Positions 9,776-18,126 of a stretch of 64,000 bases of DNA are shown in pieces; within the stretch, counting starts at the first letter, position 1; each line of letters opens with the position of its first letter. The stretch covers positions 1,798,001-1,862,000 of the forward strand of contig NZ_CP058316.1 of assembly GCF_013389665.1 (NCBI RefSeq), in the 5' to 3' direction. Position numbers and translations under genes: made by a program. This DNA is from Microbacterium oleivorans. GTDB taxonomy: Bacteria; Actinomycetota; Actinomycetes; Actinomycetales; Microbacteriaceae. The notes under the pieces are model-generated. The model saw nothing but the letters and a program-made list of their open reading frames with translations. It was not told where the DNA came from and did no database searches.

Positions 9776-11100
9776 CAGCGCACCTCCTCGTTCTGGGCGG
9801 CCGTGCCGTCGACGGCGGACGCCTCGGCGAGCACCTCGTCGATCGCGGCCTGCGGCATCGGCTGCAGCGGAATGGTGATCTCCTCGGTGGCTCCGGGCCC
9901 GGGGCCGAGGGCCGCGAGCAGCGTGATGCGGGGGATGACGCCGACGAGTCGGCCCTCGTCGTCGGTGACGGCGAGCGGCAGCGGCGATTCGACGGCTGGG
10001 ACGAAGAGGTTCATCAAGACCTCGTCCTGGCTGACGGCCTGCGGCGCGGGCTTGATGACCGAGCCCAGCGATGACTCGCCGCGGCGGACGAGCTTGACGG
10101 CGTCACGGTCGGTGACCACGCCGAGCAGCTTGCGGTCGCGCCCCACGACGTAGGCGGCCGACATGAAGGCATCCCGCATCTGCTTGAGGGCGACGCGAGG
10201 CCCCGCCGACTCGGCGACGACGGGCCGCGGCCGCTCCATGACGTTCGCAGCGGTGAGGACACGGGCGCGGTCGACGTCCTGGACGAACTGCTCGACGTAA
10301 TCGTTCGCCGGGTCGGTCAGGATGTCCTCGGGCGTGCCGATCTGGACGATGCGGCCATCGCGCATGACGGCGATGCGGTCACCGAGGAACATCGCCTCGT
10401 TGAGGTCGTGCGTGATGAAGATGATCGTCTTCTGGAGCTTCTGCTGCAGTTCGAGGAGCTGCTCCTGCATCTCACGGCGGATGAGCGGGTCGAGCGCACT
10501 GAAAGCCTCGTCCATGAGGAGGATGTCGCTGTCGGCGGCGAGCGCGCGGGCGATGCCGACGCGCTGCTGCATTCCTCCGGAGAGCGCCGACGGGAGCTTG
10601 TCGCCCCAGCCGTCGAGCCCGACGAGCGCGAGGATCTCCTCGGCCTTGGCGTGACGCTCGGCCTTGCCGACGCCGCGGAGCTCGAGGGGGTACGCGACGT
10701 TGGCCGCCACGGTGCGGTGGGGCAGCAGTGCGAAGTGCTGGAACACCATCGCGATCCGCTCGCGCCGGATGGCGCGGAGGCGCGCGGGCGCGACGTCGGT
10801 GATGGAGTCGCCCTTCACCGTGATCGTGCCGGACGAGGCGTCGTGCAGTCCGTTGAGCATCCGGATGAGGGTGGACTTGCCCGAGCCGGACAGACCCATG
10901 ATGACGAAGATCTCGCCGGGCTGGACCGCGAACGACGCGTCGATCACGGCGGCCGTCCCGGCGTCGGAGATCTCGCTGCGCTGGGCTCCGTCTCGCAGCT
11001 TCTCGACGACGGCTCTCGGGTTTCGGCCGAACACCTTGTACAGGTTCTTTGCTTCCAGGGCGGGGGAGATCGTTTCCCCCGGAGAAGACGGAGTGGTCAC
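9775..11100 (-). CDS. opuAA: glycine betaine ABC transporter ATPase with CBS domains
   Basis: The 441-residue ATPase has Walker A GLSGSGKST (about residue 70), signature LSGGMQQRVGIA, Walker B ILLMDEAFSALD and a switch His in FITHDLNEAM. After about residue 290 two CBS-like units follow (KQMRDAFMSAAYVVGRDRKL and VLMNLFVPAVESPLPLAV). In OpuA systems the CBS pair senses ionic strength or c-di-AMP and gates transport, so osmotic control at the protein level is likely. The insertion before the P-loop (RNPRAVVEKLRDGAQRSEIS) is typical of OpuAA. Start is GTG 11100 with an AGGTGACCT leader. Confidence 0.92.
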   Translation of the reverse strand: MTTPSSPGETISPALEAKNLYKVFGRNPRAVVEKLRDGAQRSEISDAGTAAVIDASFAVQPGEIFVIMGLSGSGKSTLIRMLNGLHDASSGTITVKGDSITDVAPARLRAIRRERIAMVFQHFALLPHRTVAANVAYPLELRGVGKAERHAKAEEILALVGLDGWGDKLPSALSGGMQQRVGIARALAADSDILLMDEAFSALDPLIRREMQEQLLELQQKLQKTIIFITHDLNEAMFLGDRIAVMRDGRIVQIGTPEDILTDPANDYVEQFVQDVDRARVLTAANVMERPRPVVAESAGPRVALKQMRDAFMSAAYVVGRDRKLLGVVTDRDAVKLVRRGESSLGSVIKPAPQAVSQDEVLMNLFVPAVESPLPLAVTDDEGRLVGVIPRITLLAALGPGPGATEEITIPLQPMPQAAIDEVLAEASAVDGTAAQNEEVR

Positions 11101-11409
11101 AGGTCACCTCGGCAGCCGGTGCAGGGCTGCAGCGGTCACGCCCGGGTGACGACCCCCCGGCGCACGTCTCTCGACGGCGTCTCGGCCGCGAACATAGGGT
11201 TCGCGCGCACGGGCCGCCGACCATACGCTCGCCGGTCTGGCACCCCCAGGGTTTGCCACCAGCGACCGCGGACTGGTCGGGTACGGCCCACCATGGGCCG
11301 AAACAAACGTGTCACGTCTCGGGGGAGGTCGCAAATCGACCCGATGATTTGACCTCCGACCGGCCATTCCGGTATCACGCGCGCGTCGCGACGAGAAAGT
11401 CGGAGGCTC
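11101..11409. other. intergenic region between opuA operon and GntR gene
   Basis: These 309 bases separate the divergent opuA and GntR units. Frames across them look like noise (Arg/Pro-rich, no homology pattern). The only structure found is an inverted repeat: GGAGGTC (11324-11330) plus AAAT (11333-11336), against ATTT (11347-11350) plus GACCTCC (11351-11357). It could be an operator or a stem in the opuA leader. No convincing opuA promoter was identified. Confidence 0.4.
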
Positions 11410-11458
11410 TTGACGTTGGTGCGGTCATGTGGTTAGCTACTCAAGTGACTAACCACAT
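11410..11458 (+). promoter_or_regulatory. GntR-operon promoter with 10-bp perfect palindromic operator
   Basis: TTGACG (11410-11415) and TAGCTA (11434-11439) with an 18-nt spacer form a good promoter. ATGTGGTTAG (11427-11436) and CTAACCACAT (11449-11458) are a perfect inverted repeat around a 12-nt centre, covering the -10 and the start point. A dimeric repressor here would block transcription of its own operon, which is what YtrA-type GntR regulators usually do. Confidence 0.7.
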
Positions 11459-11473
11459 AACCGGGATGGCGAC

Positions 11474-11869
11474 GTGATCGACGAAGGCAGGCCGCTGTTC
11501 CTTCAGATCGCGGAGGAGGTGGAGGACTCCGTGGTCGGCGGCAGTCTCGTCGACGGCGATCGCGCGCCGTCGACGAACGAACTCGCCGCCTTCTACCGCA
11601 TCAATCCCGCGACCGCGGCGAAAGGGATCAACGTGCTCGTCGACAGAGGCATCCTCGTCAAACGCCGGGGCATCGGAATGTTCGTCGCCGACGGAGCTCG
11701 CGCCCGCCTGCGTGACGAGCGCCGCACGGTCTTCGCCGACCGATACATCCAACCGCTGCTCGCCGAAGCCCGCACGCTCGGGCTCACCCCCGACGACCTC
11801 GCCCGGCTCGTACGCGAGCGCGCGGCAGACGAACAGACCGACCACCGCCCCGAAGGGACCGACCGATGA
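11474..11869 (+). CDS. GntR-family regulator, YtrA subfamily
   Basis: The 131-residue protein has the GntR winged-helix (PLFLQIAEEVEDSVVGG through STNELAAFYRINPATAAKGINVLVDRGILVKRRGIGMFV, residues 8-72). A short C-terminal helical tail follows in place of a ligand-binding domain, which defines the YtrA subfamily. Such proteins repress linked ABC exporter genes and are relieved by cell-envelope stress in known cases. It is the first gene of a three-gene operon and overlaps the ATPase gene by 4 nt. Start GTG 11474 lies 15 bases after a palindromic operator, so autoregulation is expected. Confidence 0.9.
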   Translation: MIDEGRPLFLQIAEEVEDSVVGGSLVDGDRAPSTNELAAFYRINPATAAKGINVLVDRGILVKRRGIGMFVADGARARLRDERRTVFADRYIQPLLAEARTLGLTPDDLARLVRERAADEQTDHRPEGTDR

Positions 11870-12768
11870 CCGTCATCGAGGTGAACGACCTCACCAAGCG
11901 CTACCGCGACACACTCGCCCTCGACCGGGTCGATCTGACCTTCGCCGAGAACACCATCTACGGACTGCTCGGCCGCAACGGCGCCGGCAAGACCACCCTG
12001 ATGTCGATCATCACGGGGCAGAACTTCGCCACGACCGGCGACGTCCGGGTATACGGCCAGGCGCCCTTCGAGAACCCTGCGGTGCTGCGTCGCATGTGCT
12101 TCGTTCGCGAGAGCCAGAAGTACCCCGACGACGCGACCCCGCGCCATGCGCTGCGGATGGCGCGGCTGTTCTTCCCCCGATGGGATCAGGCCCTCGCCGA
12201 CGACCTGGTGGCGCAGTTCCGTCTGCCGATGACCAAGGCCATCAAGAAGCTCTCCCGGGGGCAGCTGTCGATGGTCGGGGTCATCATCGGCCTCGCCTCG
12301 CGCGCCGAGCTCACGTTCTTCGACGAGCCGTACCTCGGCCTCGACGCCACGTCGCGCCAGATCTTCTACGACCGGCTGCTCGAGGACTACGCCGAGCACC
12401 CGCGCACCGTGGTGCTCTCCAGCCACCTCATCGACGAGGTCTCGAACCTCATCGAGCGCGTCGTGCTCATCCACCGGGGATCGGTCCTGCTCGATGAGGA
12501 GACCGACGCCGTGCGCGACCGCGCGACCGCCATCATCGGCGACGCCCCCGCGGTCGACGCGTTCACCGCCGGGCGCGATGTCCTGCACCGCGAGCAACTG
12601 GGTCGCGTCGCCAGCGTCACGGTGTTCGGCACCCTGACCGAGGCCGACCGCGCGGGCCTGCGGGACGCCGGGCTCGAGACCTCACCCGTGTCGCTGCAGC
12701 AGCTCGTCGTCCGCCTCACCCAGCAGTCCGCCGACGCCCCGGCATCCTCCGAAGGAGTCCCGCGATGA
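11866..12768 (+). CDS. ABC transporter ATP-binding protein (YtrB-like)
   Basis: The 300-residue ATPase has Walker A LLGRNGAGKTTL near residue 36, a signature KLSRGQLSM in which R replaces the usual second G of LSGGQ, Walker B LTFFDEPYLGLD and switch-region VLSSHLIDEVSN. The C-terminal third (residues 210-300) is an accessory domain as in many CcmA/YtrB-like exporters. It energises the permease encoded next. The gene starts inside the GntR stop and its own stop overlaps the permease start. A role in exporting an antimicrobial or envelope-active compound is inferred from the YtrA-type context. Confidence 0.88.
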   Translation: MTVIEVNDLTKRYRDTLALDRVDLTFAENTIYGLLGRNGAGKTTLMSIITGQNFATTGDVRVYGQAPFENPAVLRRMCFVRESQKYPDDATPRHALRMARLFFPRWDQALADDLVAQFRLPMTKAIKKLSRGQLSMVGVIIGLASRAELTFFDEPYLGLDATSRQIFYDRLLEDYAEHPRTVVLSSHLIDEVSNLIERVVLIHRGSVLLDEETDAVRDRATAIIGDAPAVDAFTAGRDVLHREQLGRVASVTVFGTLTEADRAGLRDAGLETSPVSLQQLVVRLTQQSADAPASSEGVPR

Positions 12769-13466
12769 ACCGCACCCTCAACGTCGCCCGCATGCAGCTG
12801 GTGAACAAGCAGACCTTCGTCTGGGTGCCGGCCCTGGTGCTGCTCGGCGCCCTCGCCGTGACGCTCGCGGCCTACGCCGTCCTGCGCAGCTCGGGTATCG
12901 CCGACGACACCCCGTTCTACGGAGGCGGGGCGCAGGCACCGCTCTGGTACTTCGCGGTCGTGGGGGCCCAGGCGCTCACCTTGACGTTCCCCTTCTCGCA
13001 GGCCATGAGCGTCTCGCGTCGGGAGTTCTTCGCCGGCACGCTGCTGATCGCCCTCGCCACCTCGGCGGCGCTGGCGCTCGCATTCGTCGCCGGCGGCCTC
13101 CTCGAGGAGGCCACCGGCGGCTGGGGCATGGACGGCTACTTCTTCAAGCTCGAGTGGCTGTGGGCGGCGGGGCCGGTGTTCGCCGGCCTGTCCTACCTGG
13201 CGCTGTCGATGCTCTTCTTCGTCATCGGCTTCGCCGGGGCCACGGTGTACAAGAGATTCGGAGCGCTCGCCCTGACGGTCGTGGTCCTCGGCGTCCTCGC
13301 GCTCCTCGTGGGCGCCCTCTGGCTCATCGGCGCCGCCGACGGGTGGCAGACGGTATTCGGGTGGATCGCGGATGCGGGCCCGATCGGCCTCACGGTCGCG
13401 ACCGTCGCGCTCGTCGTGGTGCTGGCCGGCGCGTCCTTCCCGGTTCTGCGCCGCGCCACCCCCTGA
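12765..13466 (+). CDS. ABC transporter permease, six-TM
   Basis: The 233-residue product has about six membrane helices: FVWVPALVLLGALAVTLAAYAVL, YFAVVGAQALTLTFPF, TLLIALATSAALALAFVAGG, LSYLALSMLFFVIGFAGATVY, ALTVVVLGVLALLVGALWLI and LTVATVALVVVLAGASF. It is the membrane partner of the preceding ATPase and overlaps it by 4 nt. The family is poorly conserved in sequence, so the substrate cannot be read. It ends 8 nt before the convergent HisD-like gene, with no room for a conventional terminator. Confidence 0.82.
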   Translation: MNRTLNVARMQLVNKQTFVWVPALVLLGALAVTLAAYAVLRSSGIADDTPFYGGGAQAPLWYFAVVGAQALTLTFPFSQAMSVSRREFFAGTLLIALATSAALALAFVAGGLLEEATGGWGMDGYFFKLEWLWAAGPVFAGLSYLALSMLFFVIGFAGATVYKRFGALALTVVVLGVLALLVGALWLIGAADGWQTVFGWIADAGPIGLTVATVALVVVLAGASFPVLRRATP

Positions 13467-13474
13467 GCGCCCCC

Positions 13475-14797
13475 TCACTCCTGGGCGTAGATGGCCTGCC
13501 GCATCGTCGCCGTCGCGCTGTGGGCCGCCATGCCCTCGGAGTCCGAGATGACCTGCACGGCGTCGGCGAGCTCGGGGGTCGCCGCGCGGCTGATGCGCTG
13601 GTATGTCAGCGGCTTGACGAAGCGCGACACCGAGAGCCCGGCGCTGTGCTTGGCACCGCCGGCGGTCGGGAGCACGTGGTTCGTCCCGGCCATCCCCTTA
13701 TCGGAGTAGGCCACCGTGCTCCACGGTCCGAGGAAGATCGAGCCGTAGTTGCGCAGCCGGTCGTGATACCAGGCGTCGTCGGTCGAGATGACCTCGAGGT
13801 GCTCGGGCGCGAGGTCGTCCATCAGGGCCGCGGCGGTCTCGCGATCGGCCGCGACCGTGACCGATCCGTAGTCCCGCCACGCGGGACCGGCGATGGGCTC
13901 GGTGGCGAGGCCCGCGAGCTGCCGGTCGACCGCGGCGATCACGGCGCGGCCGTGTTCCTCGGAGGTGGTCACGAGGGCGGCGGGCGAGTTCGGCCCGTGC
14001 TCGGCCTGACCCAGCAGGTCGGCGGCGACGATCTCGGGATCGGCGCTCTCGTCGGAGATCACCGCGACCTCCGACGGCCCGGCGAGCAGGTCGATGGCGA
14101 CCGTTCCGAAGAGCTGGCGCTTGGCCTCGGCGACGTAGGCGTTGCCGGCCCCGACGAGCATGTCGACGGGAAGGTCTCCCAGCAGGCCGAACGCCATCGC
14201 GGCGAGGGCCTGGACTCCGCCGAGCACGAACACACGGTCGACGCCCGACAGGTGCGCGGCGTAGACGACCGCGTCGTTCGCGCCGCCGTCGGGCTGGGGC
14301 GGGGTGCAGGCGATCACGGTCGGGACGCCCGCGGCCTTGGCGACGCCCACGGTCATGAACGCACTCGCGGTGAGCGGGAAGCGTCCGGCCGGCAGGTACG
14401 CGCCGACCCGCGAGACCGGGATGTACCGCGCACCGGTGACGAGTCCGGGCACGAGCTCGGTCTCGAAGTCCTTCAGGTGCGAGCGCTGCTCCGCCGCGAA
14501 GGCGCGAGTACGCTCCGATCCGAGCTCGATCGCGGCGCGGAGGTCGGCGGGCAGCCGGTCGCCGCTGGTGGCGATCTGCTCCGCGGACAGCTCGATGTCG
14601 CCGCCGGCGTAGCGGTCGAGCGAGCGGGCGTAGTCGAGCACGGCGTCGATGCCACGGCTCTGGATGTCGGAGAGCATGGCCGAGACGGTCGCGATCACCG
14701 CCGGATCCCGCTGCGCCGCCGGGGCGTCGATCAGCGGGGTCTTCAGGTGGTGGAAGGAACCGTCGAGGCGCTCGAGCAGCGCAGGAGTGAATCGCAT
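13475..14797 (-). CDS. HisD-family dehydrogenase (sulfopropanediol dehydrogenase-like), paralogue 1
   Basis: The 440-residue protein belongs to the HisD family: zinc- and NAD-dependent oxidation of a primary alcohol through the aldehyde to the acid. Visible residues are zinc ligands Q264, H267, D366 and H426, the catalytic pair E332-H333 in APEHLEV, and GNAYVAEAKRQLFG. There are no histidine genes nearby. The sequence style (VSRVGAYLPAGRFPLTASAF, GTNHVLPTAGGAKHSAGLSVSRF) resembles the HpsN branch that oxidises 2,3-dihydroxypropanesulfonate. The true substrate is unknown. It is transcribed divergently from a LysR gene that probably controls it. A homologue lies at 19238. Confidence 0.85.
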   Translation of the reverse strand: MRFTPALLERLDGSFHHLKTPLIDAPAAQRDPAVIATVSAMLSDIQSRGIDAVLDYARSLDRYAGGDIELSAEQIATSGDRLPADLRAAIELGSERTRAFAAEQRSHLKDFETELVPGLVTGARYIPVSRVGAYLPAGRFPLTASAFMTVGVAKAAGVPTVIACTPPQPDGGANDAVVYAAHLSGVDRVFVLGGVQALAAMAFGLLGDLPVDMLVGAGNAYVAEAKRQLFGTVAIDLLAGPSEVAVISDESADPEIVAADLLGQAEHGPNSPAALVTTSEEHGRAVIAAVDRQLAGLATEPIAGPAWRDYGSVTVAADRETAAALMDDLAPEHLEVISTDDAWYHDRLRNYGSIFLGPWSTVAYSDKGMAGTNHVLPTAGGAKHSAGLSVSRFVKPLTYQRISRAATPELADAVQVISDSEGMAAHSATATMRQAIYAQE

Positions 14798-14838
14798 ACC
14801 GGAACGCTAGGGCCGCGCCATCTCCCCCACAAGACCGA

Positions 14839-14869
14839 TGGTCACGATGCTTTCCATAGGCTTTACCAT
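14839..14869. promoter_or_regulatory. LysR/HisD divergent control region
   Basis: The 78-nt gap between the HisD-like and LysR genes holds TACCAT (14864-14869), six bases before the LysR GTG, with GTCACG at 14841-14846 as a weak -35. ATGG at 14839 and CCAT at 14855 flank 12 bases and could be a LysR-type dyad. Low certainty. Confidence 0.35.
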
Positions 14870-14875
14870 TGGCTC

Positions 14876-15802
14876 GTGACGCTCACCCAGTTGAAGGCCT
14901 TCCTCGCCGCCCTCGAGTGCGGCTCGTTCACCGCCGCGGCGGTCGAGCTCGCGACGACGCAGGCCTCGGTGTCGGAGCTCGTCGCCCGGCTCGAGCGCGA
15001 GTTGGGGGTGCGCCTGTTCACCCGCGGCGGTCGCCGACTCGCCCCCACCGAGGCGGCCGTGGCGCTGCGCGGGCACGCCGAGCAGGCCGTGTCGGCGATC
15101 GACAACGGCGTCGAGACCATGCGGGCACTGCACGCCCTCGAGGGCGGCACCTGCACCTTCGGCGTGCTGCGCAACGCTGCGTACTACGACCTCTCCGACC
15201 TCGTGCAGCGCTTCCACGAGCGGCATCCGCGGGTGAAGGTGCGCCTGGTGGGCATCAACTCGGCCCTCGTGGCCCGATCGATCGCCGCCGGTGAGATCGA
15301 GGCCGGGCTGCTCGTGCTCCCGGTCGACGAGGACGGCCTGCGGATCACCCCGCTCTTCCGCGACGAGGTGCTGTACGCCACCGCGCGCCCAGACGGACCG
15401 GCGGAGCCGGTCTCGATCGGGCAGGTGTGCGACGCCAAGCTCGTCCTCTACGACGCCTACGCCGGCTCACAGGACCCGACGCGGCGACAGCTGCTCGAGC
15501 GGGCGCGCCTGGAGGGGCGGGTGATCGACCCGGCGATCGAGGTGGAGAACGTCGAGACGGCCCTCGGCCTGGTCGCATCGGGCGCCGCCGACACCGTGGT
15601 CTCGCGCACCATCGCCGAATCGGCGTCGTTCCCCGCCGGCATCCGGGTCGTGCCCTTCGCCGAACCGCTCTACGACACCATCGCTCTCGCGCAGCGGGAG
15701 GGCGCGTACCTGTCTCCGGCGGCTCGGCGCCTGGCCGAGCTGGCCGAGCGGATGCTGCGCGCACGGATCGCCGTGCACCCGGGGCGCACGGCGATCGAGT
15801 GA
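14876..15802 (+). CDS. LysR-family transcriptional regulator
   Basis: The 308-residue protein has the N-terminal LysR helix-turn-helix (TLTQLKAFLAALECGSFTAAAVELATTQASVSELVARLERELGVRLF). A periplasmic-binding-protein-like effector domain follows from about residue 90 (GTCTFGVLRNAAYY, VLYATARPDG, ALGLVASGAADTVVSRTIAE). It presumably activates or represses the divergent HisD-like gene in response to a substrate or intermediate. GTG 14876 is chosen because it gives the standard LysR N-terminus and follows TACCAT by six bases (leaderless). The longer upstream frame is antisense to the HisD gene. Confidence 0.92.
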   Translation: MTLTQLKAFLAALECGSFTAAAVELATTQASVSELVARLERELGVRLFTRGGRRLAPTEAAVALRGHAEQAVSAIDNGVETMRALHALEGGTCTFGVLRNAAYYDLSDLVQRFHERHPRVKVRLVGINSALVARSIAAGEIEAGLLVLPVDEDGLRITPLFRDEVLYATARPDGPAEPVSIGQVCDAKLVLYDAYAGSQDPTRRQLLERARLEGRVIDPAIEVENVETALGLVASGAADTVVSRTIAESASFPAGIRVVPFAEPLYDTIALAQREGAYLSPAARRLAELAERMLRARIAVHPGRTAIE

Positions 15803-15815
15803 TGTCCGCGAATCC

Positions 15816-16982
15816 TCAGTCGTCCTCCGTCGCGGTGACCATGACGCCCACGGGGGCGAGGTAGCCGTTGGGGTCGATCATCCAGTCGGCGTCGCGCGCG
15901 GCGTCGACGACCTCGGGTGCCCACTCCAAGTAGACCCGGTCGTCGCCGGAGTTGATCACGAGGAGCTCGCCGGCCCCGGACTCCCCCGCGTCGATGCAGC
16001 GGAACGCGCGCCAGGCCCCCGCCGGAACCGAGAACGAGTCGGAGGGATCGAGTTCGACCGTCGTGGCGGGGTCGCCGTTGAGGGTCACCGCCCACCGCCC
16101 GCTCTTGACGAGGAGCGCCTGGTTCTTGTCGTGGCGGTGGCGCAGGATGCCCTCGTCCTCGGCGGCGCGCACCCACGCCATGTTGAACGAGTGCGGCTCG
16201 TGGATGCGCGGCACCTGCCGGCGGTCCTCGGTCATGCCGTAGCCGATCGCCAGGCTGAGCTCGGCGGCGCCGCCGGGCAGGCTCGCGCACAGCAGGGCGT
16301 TCGCACTGTAGACGCGGTCGCCCGGCTGGATGACGCGGCCGCGCATGTCCTCGACCGAGTAGGTGGTGAGCTCGTCGACGTACTTCTGCTGGATCGGCTT
16401 GATCAGCGCGACGTCGTCGGGCAGCACATCGCCCGCGACGGTGTCGATCAGCTGGTTGTCGGCCGTGAGGTGCAGACCGTACGACTCCGCCTCCTTCAGC
16501 ACGGAGGGGCCCCAGATGATGCCGCCCGTCACGTCGCGGCCGAGCACGGTCCAGAGGATGCCGTCATCGGGCCCCTCGTTGGTGAACCCGCGGAAGATCC
16601 ACGTGGGGATCGAGATGATGTCGCCGTCGGTGCTGACGTACTCGCCCTGTTTGCCGTCGATGCCCCATCGGAGACGGAACTCACCGCCGAGGTTGACGAA
16701 GACCTCGGCGGTGAAGTGCAGGTGCAGGTTGTTGGAGATGCCGTTGGGCATACCCGCGGCGCCGGTGTTGAAGCCGTGCTCCTCGGTCAGGTTGATGACC
16801 TGGCCGGCGTTCTGCGACACGCCGCCGCCGATGAACGCGTAGTTCTCCTTGCGGTCCGAACCGGGCGTCCGGCAGTCGATGAACGCGGCGTTGTGCGGCG
16901 CCCAGTCGCTCTTGCGGATGGTCCGGCGGTCGATCTCGGCCCCGTCGACGACGGTGTCGTGGCTCAGTCGATCGGTACTCAT
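15816..16982 (-). CDS. bicupin protein, unknown function
   Basis: The 388-residue protein has two cupin domains. The first carries a perfect cupin-1 motif, G-x5-HLHFTAE-x6-G (around residues 78-99), so it should bind a metal. The second has HRHDKNQALLVKSG, where Q takes the place of the usual Glu ligand. The overall plan resembles quercetinase-like or homogentisate-type bicupins, but I cannot assign a reaction. A dioxygenase, isomerase or lyase are all possible. GGAGGAAG lies about 12 nt before ATG 16982. It follows the double-SnoaL gene by 22 nt in the same operon, under the LacI-type operator at 18042. Confidence 0.75.
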   Translation of the reverse strand: MSTDRLSHDTVVDGAEIDRRTIRKSDWAPHNAAFIDCRTPGSDRKENYAFIGGGVSQNAGQVINLTEEHGFNTGAAGMPNGISNNLHLHFTAEVFVNLGGEFRLRWGIDGKQGEYVSTDGDIISIPTWIFRGFTNEGPDDGILWTVLGRDVTGGIIWGPSVLKEAESYGLHLTADNQLIDTVAGDVLPDDVALIKPIQQKYVDELTTYSVEDMRGRVIQPGDRVYSANALLCASLPGGAAELSLAIGYGMTEDRRQVPRIHEPHSFNMAWVRAAEDEGILRHRHDKNQALLVKSGRWAVTLNGDPATTVELDPSDSFSVPAGAWRAFRCIDAGESGAGELLVINSGDDRVYLEWAPEVVDAARDADWMIDPNGYLAPVGVMVTATEDD

Positions 16983-17004
16983 GATGGTGTTCTTCCTCCG
17001 TGTT

Positions 17005-17985
17005 TCAGTAGATGTTTCCGGGTCCGATGGGCTCGTCTCCGCGCATGCCCGCGATCTGGGCGCGCAGGGCGATGTCGTCCCACAGGCGCACTTCCTTGAC
17101 CAGGGCTCCCTGGTGGAACGTGAACTGCGAGATGCCGAGCACGTCGACCGGCTTGCCGGTGAGCGGCCCGTAGTTCGGGACGCCGTTGTAGGCGCCGACG
17201 AACTTCCAGGTGACCGCGACCCGCAAGCCCGCGTAGCGGACGTCGTAGTTGGTCTGGATGTCGCGGATCTCGAACTGCCCGGCCGGGAACGACTCGAGGA
17301 AGCGCAGCAGCGCCCGTCGGTAGCCCTCGGGCCGGATGACGATGCGGTTGCCGACGGTCAGCAGCACCAGGTCGCGGTGGAAGAACCTTTCGACCTTCTG
17401 CAGGTCGCGGTCGTTCCACACCGTCTGGATCATCTCGATGACCCGCTCGACCTCGGGGCGGTGGTCGTCGGGACGCGGACCGGAGTCGCCGACGGCGATC
17501 GGGTCGACGGGCGCCGGCTCGGTCCACGAGCCGGTGTAGCCGCGGAAGGCCGAGACGCGGGCGAGCTCGTCGAGGTCGACGCCCAGCGCGAGCGCGCCGG
17601 CGAGCGAGTCGCGCACCACCCATTCCTCGACCATGCGTCCCCGACGGTAGAGGCAGTTCGCGATCGTGCGGCTATGCTCCGAGGTCTGCAGGTGGCCCGA
17701 GAGCACGAGGTGCGAGCTGAGGAAGGCTTCGTCCCCACGCGCCTCCCAGATCACGTCCTCGGCCTGGCCGGTGCGGTCAGGGGTCGCCGAAATGCGCATG
17801 AGGGTTCCCTCGATCACCTCGTCGCGCGTGATCGAGGTGCCGTAGGCGCCGTGCACGATCGAGTCGGGCTCGTAGTTCTCGCGGATGAAGCTGATCGACC
17901 GATCCACCCAGATGAGGTCGGTCACCTCCCGGATGAAGTCGTCGGGATCCGCATACGGCTGGTAGGCGACCGGGTCGAGAGGCAC
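17005..17985 (-). CDS. double SnoaL/NTF2-fold protein
   Basis: The 326-residue protein contains two NTF2-like halves. The N-terminal half has FIREVTDLIWVDRSISFIREN, GHLQTSEHSRTIANCLYRRG and RMVEEWVVRD. The C-terminal half has VERVIEMIQTVWNDRDLQKVERFFHRD, FEIRDIQTNYDVRYAGLRVAVTW and HQGALVKEVRLWDDI. Each half would form a small cone-shaped pocket, so it is a likely cyclase, isomerase or dehydratase-type enzyme with an internal duplication. Start GTG 17985 is preferred over an upstream ATG because AAGGAG lies seven bases before it. It heads a two-gene operon with the bicupin. A LacI-type operator lies between the -35 and -10 of its promoter. Confidence 0.75.
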   Translation of the reverse strand: MPLDPVAYQPYADPDDFIREVTDLIWVDRSISFIRENYEPDSIVHGAYGTSITRDEVIEGTLMRISATPDRTGQAEDVIWEARGDEAFLSSHLVLSGHLQTSEHSRTIANCLYRRGRMVEEWVVRDSLAGALALGVDLDELARVSAFRGYTGSWTEPAPVDPIAVGDSGPRPDDHRPEVERVIEMIQTVWNDRDLQKVERFFHRDLVLLTVGNRIVIRPEGYRRALLRFLESFPAGQFEIRDIQTNYDVRYAGLRVAVTWKFVGAYNGVPNYGPLTGKPVDVLGISQFTFHQGALVKEVRLWDDIALRAQIAGMRGDEPIGPGNIY

Positions 17986-18039
17986 TCGGGGCTCCTTAGG
18001 GATGTCGGCGCCGAAGCCGGCGCGGCGTCTGATGCTCGC

Positions 18040-18069
18040 AGTGTATGCGTATGCACAACCACGATGCAA
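18040..18069 (-). promoter_or_regulatory. promoter with LacI-type operator (site a) for SnoaL/cupin operon
   Basis: On the minus strand TTGCAT (18069-18064) and TACACT (18045-18040) are 18 nt apart. Between them sits TGTGCATACGCATACA (18057-18042). Its first 12 bases, TGTGCATACGCA, are identical to the site upstream of the second HisD gene. Repressor binding here would block RNA polymerase directly. Confidence 0.65.
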
Positions 18070-18126
18070 GAGGCGAGGCGGAAGGCGACGACCGCGCGGG
18101 CGTCGCCCGCCGTCGCGACGTGGGCG

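Noticed and set aside
11104-11378. Small minus-strand open frames in the opuA-GntR gap
   Set aside because: Arg/Pro-rich, no recognisable start signal or domain; treated as non-coding.
13475-14797. Histidinol dehydrogenase of histidine biosynthesis
   Set aside because: No other his genes are present, a divergent LysR gene and a catabolic setting surround it, and the sequence style matches the HpsN branch.
17946-17962. Sixth LacI operator at a GCATACGG sequence
   Set aside because: Only a half-site is present and it lies inside the SnoaL coding sequence downstream of the promoter.
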